Positions 60,789-64,000 of a DNA stretch of 64,000 nucleotides are shown here, in pieces. The position numbers were made by a program, and so were the translations under genes. The notes under the pieces are model-generated. The model had not been told where the DNA came from and did not search any database. It was given only the letters and a program-made list of their open reading frames with translations. Source of the DNA: Chaenocephalus aceratus (Eukaryota > Chordata > Actinopteri > Perciformes > Channichthyidae); assembly GCA_023974075.1 (NCBI GenBank), contig CM043790.1, positions 16,760,736-16,824,735 of the forward strand, in the 5' to 3' direction. Positions within the stretch are counted from its first letter, which is position 1; each line of letters begins with the position of its first letter.

Positions 60789-61883
60789 GAACATCAAAAC
60801 CTGACGCCCTGTCTCGCCAGTTTCCAGCCAGAGAGCTCTCCATCTCATTCTGAGAATATCATCGCTTCTACATGTGTCATTGGTCTGGTGACCTGGGAGG
60901 TGGAGGATAAGGTCAAGCGCTCTCATGCTGAACACCCAGCCCAAGTGCCTGTCCTGTTAACCGTCTGTTTGTTCCTGCCACTCTCCGTACCCAGGTTCTC
61001 CAGTGGGGTCATAAACTCCCGCCTGGCTTGTCACTCAGGAGTGAGACGGTCCCCTAGCCCTGATTCGACAGCGATGTTGGTGGTCTTCCATGGAGAAGGA
61101 TGCCAAGGAATTCATTGCTGCTTGCCTAGTCTGCTCCCAAAATAAGACCTCACGCCAAGCTCCCGGTCTTCTTCATCCCTTGCCTATCCCTCATCGTCCC
61201 TGGTCCACATCGCCTTGGATTTTGTCACCGGACTACCACCCTCAGACGGTAACACAGTCATACTCACAGTCATAGACCGGTTTTTCCAAGTCTGCCCGGC
61301 TTATTCCATTAACCAAATTACCTACTGCCAAGAAACGGCTGAAATCATGCTACAACATGTGTTCAGGCTGCATGGTCTCCCCCAGTGACGTGTGTCTATC
61401 GGGGACCACAATTTACTTCTCGTTTTTGGTCCGAGTTTTGCAGGGCTGCTGGGAGCCAGTGTCAGTCTCTCGTCCGGATTTCATCCCCAGTCCAATGGTC
61501 AAGCAGAGCGAATGAACCAGGAGATGGAGACTGCCTTTACGCTGTATAGCTTCCTCCACTCCCTCCTCCTGGTCGAGGCAGCTTCTATGGGTTTGAGTAT
61601 GCCCACAAACACCCTTCCTAGTTCTGCTACTGGTCTTTCTCCATTCCAATGCTCCCGCGGATACCAGCCGCCCCTTTTCCCGGCACAGAACGAGAGGCCA
61701 GCGTCCCATCTGCACAGGCGTTGTAAGCCGATGTCGACGCATGTGGTTAAAGGCCCGCTCCGCGCTCCTGCGCTCTTCCGACCATTATCAACGGACCGCC
61801 AATCGCCGTCGCAAGCCAGCTCCACAGTACTCCCCAGGGCAACGTGTCTGGCTCTCCACACGGGATCTCCCTCTCAGAGTTGA
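60789..61883 (+). pseudogene. Gypsy integrase, multiply broken
   Basis: Pieces in different frames: the zinc-binding region at about 61015-61150 (FIAACLVCSQNK), a core segment at about 61190-61390 split by shifts and stops, and from 61392 the LLGASVSLSSGFHPQSNGQA segment with the catalytic Glu, followed by a shift near 61545. Not functional. Confidence 0.8.
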
Positions 61884-61974
61884 GTCAAAGAAGTTGTCTC
61901 CCCGTTTGTAGGGCCATTTCCCATAGCTAGGATTATCAATCCTGCAGCTGTCCCGCCTGCGTCTGCCCCCTTCT

Positions 61975-62208
61975 ATGAGGATTCATCCTACCTTCCACGT
62001 GTCCAAGATCAAACCAGTTAATGTGAGCCCTCTTCAGCCCCCCTCTACACCCCCACCACCACCCCGGACTATCGACGGGGAGACTGTTTACACTGTCCGT
62101 CGCCTCATCAAGTCCCGGCGACGTGGTAGAGGGTTGCAGTACCTGGTACACTGGGAGGGTTATGGTCCTGAAGAGCGGTCATGGGTGGCCCGCTCGCAGT
62201 ATCTATGA
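61975..62208 (+). pseudogene. Gypsy integrase C-terminus with chromodomain
   Basis: [13 protein letters not shown] followed by a Pro-rich linker and a chromodomain ([18 protein letters not shown]). This defines a chromovirus; chromodomains guide integration to chromatin. The last residues are lost to a frameshift near 62200. Confidence 0.85.
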
Positions 62209-62293
62209 CCATCTCTCATTACTGACTTTCACCAGGCCCATCCCGATCAACCTCGTAGGACGTCAGGAGCCGTCCATAGAGGGGGGGGGTTCT

Positions 62294-62711
62294 TGTCACA
62301 AGTTAGACACTTTTATTATTGTTTGTTTGATGCCTCATCTAAACTCTCCTGTCATTTCAGATCCCGCTTTCCTCCAGGCCCTTGTAAATCAGCTCATTTC
62401 CCTCACCTGGTCTCCTCAGCCCTTCCCCTCACCTGTTACTCATTCCCTCATCACTCCACAGTATTTATACCACTTCATTATCAGTTGTCCTTTGCCAGAT
62501 TGTCTTGTCGTTTCCGCCAAGCTCTCCAGTGAGTGTTGTGCTTTAGTCCCGAGTTTTGTCCTGCCCAGTTTTCGATTCCTGCCTGCCTGTCTGACGGATC
62601 TACTGGTTTTGACCCTGCCTGTCCTTGACCTGAAATAAACTGAACATTACTATATACTGGTTGTATCTGAGTCGTGCTATTGGGTTCTGATCTGTACCTG
62701 TGATCGTGACA
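62294..62711 (+). repeat. Gypsy 3' LTR
   Basis: 418 bp from TGTCACAAGTTAG to GATCGTGACA, just after a G-rich purine tract. AATAAA is at about 62634. Confidence 0.85.
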
Positions 62712-63143
62712 AAATGTATCAATACACATTAGAAAGTGATGCTCCTGACTACCATACAAGTTAAGAAGATAATATTGGTTTGAAAGAATTCAAAGCTATA
62801 AATAAACAGCAACAGGCTCTTTAACCAAGGCACTGTTAGCCTAACATGTAAACTAGTTGTTCACACTAATCCTAATATTATCACTTAATATTAGCAAATT
62901 CGATTTTATTTTTGAAAACATATTGATGTAAATACATACACATATTGATTTGTTGTATAAATATTGCAAATCAAAACCTTTATTCACTAATAATTACCAA
63001 AAATCGTAGTTCTATCTCCTGTTATCAATGCATTCACATTGCCCCGCCATGAACTTCTGGGGAACGATCCTTGTCTACATGAACCACGTGACGATAACCG
63101 TTTTTGGACTTCCGTTGTCGTAACTCTTCTATTATATGGCTCT
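62712..63143 (+). mobile_element. P-type element copy D, right end
   Basis: Begins AAATGTATCAATACACATTA, matching the interior of copies B and C, and runs to the right inverted end (63116-63143), one base short of the terminus, where a LINE tail begins. Confidence 0.8.
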
Positions 63144-63652
63144 CATCACATCACTCCAGTTCTGAAGTCTTTACACTGGCTTCCTGTGTGTCAAAGAATA
63201 GATTTCAAAATATTGCTGCTGGTTTATAAAGCACTGAATGGTTTAGGCCCAAAATACATTACTGACCTCCTGCTAAATTATGAAACATCCAGATCTCTCA
63301 GGTCTTCAGGGACTGGGTCAGCTTTCTGTCCCCAGAGTCAGAACTAAACATGGTAAAGCAGCATTTAGTTATTATGCTCCAAATATCTGGAACAAACTCC
63401 CAGAAACCTGCAGGTCCGCTGCAACTCTTACTACTTTTAAATCTAGGCTGAAGACTTTTCTTTTTGTCGCTGCTTTTAATTGAAACTATTCATATCTTAA
63501 ACTGCACTGTAACTTTTATCCATGTATTTTTTCTTTTAATGTTTATTTTATTAGCTTTCTTTTTTAATGCTTAATGTCTTTCATTTTTTGTAAAGCACTT
63601 TGAATTGCCTTGTGTTGAAAAGTGCTATATAAATAAACTTGCCTTGCCTTTT
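63144..63652 (+). mobile_element. L2-like LINE 3' end
   Basis: RT C-terminal frame(s) with FKILLLVYKALNGLGPKYI and, shifted, AFSYYAPNIWNKLP and FKSRLKTFLF. It ends with AAGTGCTATATAAATAAAC and CTTGC repeats typical of fish L2 tails. 5'-truncated, with one frameshift near 63290. Confidence 0.75.
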
Positions 63653-64000
63653 GTAAATGTGTTACGAAAAAATAAATCTATTGGATATGCATGTTGCAAA
63701 AGGTCGATTACAAAGAGAGTCCCAGTCAGTCTGGATCTTTTGGATAGCATCTTCATCTGCACTGGCATCAGCTGACACAGCAGCAGCTGTAACTAACAAC
63801 CATCGATAACCATAAAATTCCTTGTTCTTCAAATAAGACATGTTATGCATCCCAGGAAAGGCGGAAAGCATTTAGACTATAATTGAAGACAAAGAACCCT
63901 GGAACGTATAAGGCAAAAACATTTGATCTCCAGTATCCACATCCAGCTGTTGTGAAGACCTCTATTGTCTTCCACTACAGTATGTCAACTGTTGATCGTT
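63653..64000. other. Right edge, nothing recognised
   Basis: No supported feature. Confidence 0.35.

Larger units (their letters stand above)
58020..62711 (+). mobile_element. Ty3/Gypsy chromovirus, 5'-truncated and broken
   Basis: Order: reverse transcriptase, RNase H, integrase, chromodomain, purine tract (about 62276-62290), 3' LTR. The 5' LTR and gag are not found. It is interrupted by a hAT at 59142-60453. Chromodomain and overall order place it in the sushi-like branch. It is followed directly by P-type copy D, into which it probably inserted. Confidence 0.85.

Overview
The window is teleost-type vertebrate nuclear DNA. It has an AT-rich background, introns with GT-AG splice sites, one vertebrate developmental gene exon (abtb3/btbd11), a fish-type HECT-ligase family gene, and very dense nested transposons of classes typical of ray-finned fish: hAT, PIF/Harbinger-like, P-type/THAP, ISL2EU-like, L2/Rex1-like LINEs, chromovirus LTR elements, DIRS-like elements and a tRNA-derived SINE. 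There are no prokaryotic features, rRNA genes, free-standing tRNA genes or CRISPR arrays.

Layout. 1-5.8 kb: a LINE tail, then a hAT MITE inside what is probably intron 1 of abtb3, then the first coding exon of abtb3 on the minus strand with a GC-rich promoter. 7-9 kb: an old repeat holding two near-identical 0.62-kb MITEs, each with a TAA duplication and a 66-bp perfect palindrome. 11.7-13 kb: a hAT transposase start interrupted by a second hAT-like repeat and a third TAA-flanked MITE. 13.6-16.4 kb: a complete 2.7-kb P-type element (29-bp inverted ends, 8-bp target duplication, THAP fragment). 17.4-26.6 kb: a DIRS-like fragment and a LINE on the minus strand, split by a 3-kb element with 0.7-kb inverted arms; the upstream part of the LINE has 2A-like and tandem-repeat features. 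28-35 kb: hAT elements, two adjacent perfect palindromes, a SINE and BED-finger exons. 35.5-45.3 kb: a plus-strand gene of ten (possibly eleven) exons joining a UBZ-like zinc finger to a HECT C-lobe, with a 2.4-kb hAT in its presumed first intron. 46-47.4 kb: ISL2EU-like remains (THAP start on plus, SWIM-protein pseudogene on minus). 47.7-53.4 kb: a hAT MITE containing a young LTR element whose 5' LTR was patched with 2.1 kb copied from the locus at 54.9-57 kb. 54.3-58 kb: that donor locus (P-type copy C, a solo LTR, a hAT). 58-62.7 kb: a broken Ty3/Gypsy chromovirus interrupted by a hAT. 62.7-63.7 kb: P-type copy D ending in an L2-like LINE tail.

Only abtb3 exon 1 and the UBZ/HECT gene look like host protein-coding sequence under constraint. 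The rest is a stratified record of insertion. Nine elements are dated relative to one another by intact target duplications, and the P-type family has left both full ends and a 32-bp excision-like scar carried inside a hAT family. The most unusual structures are the templated patch at 48118-50235 and that scar at 2382-2413 and 38320-38351. No operon-like or obviously new enzymatic system is visible.
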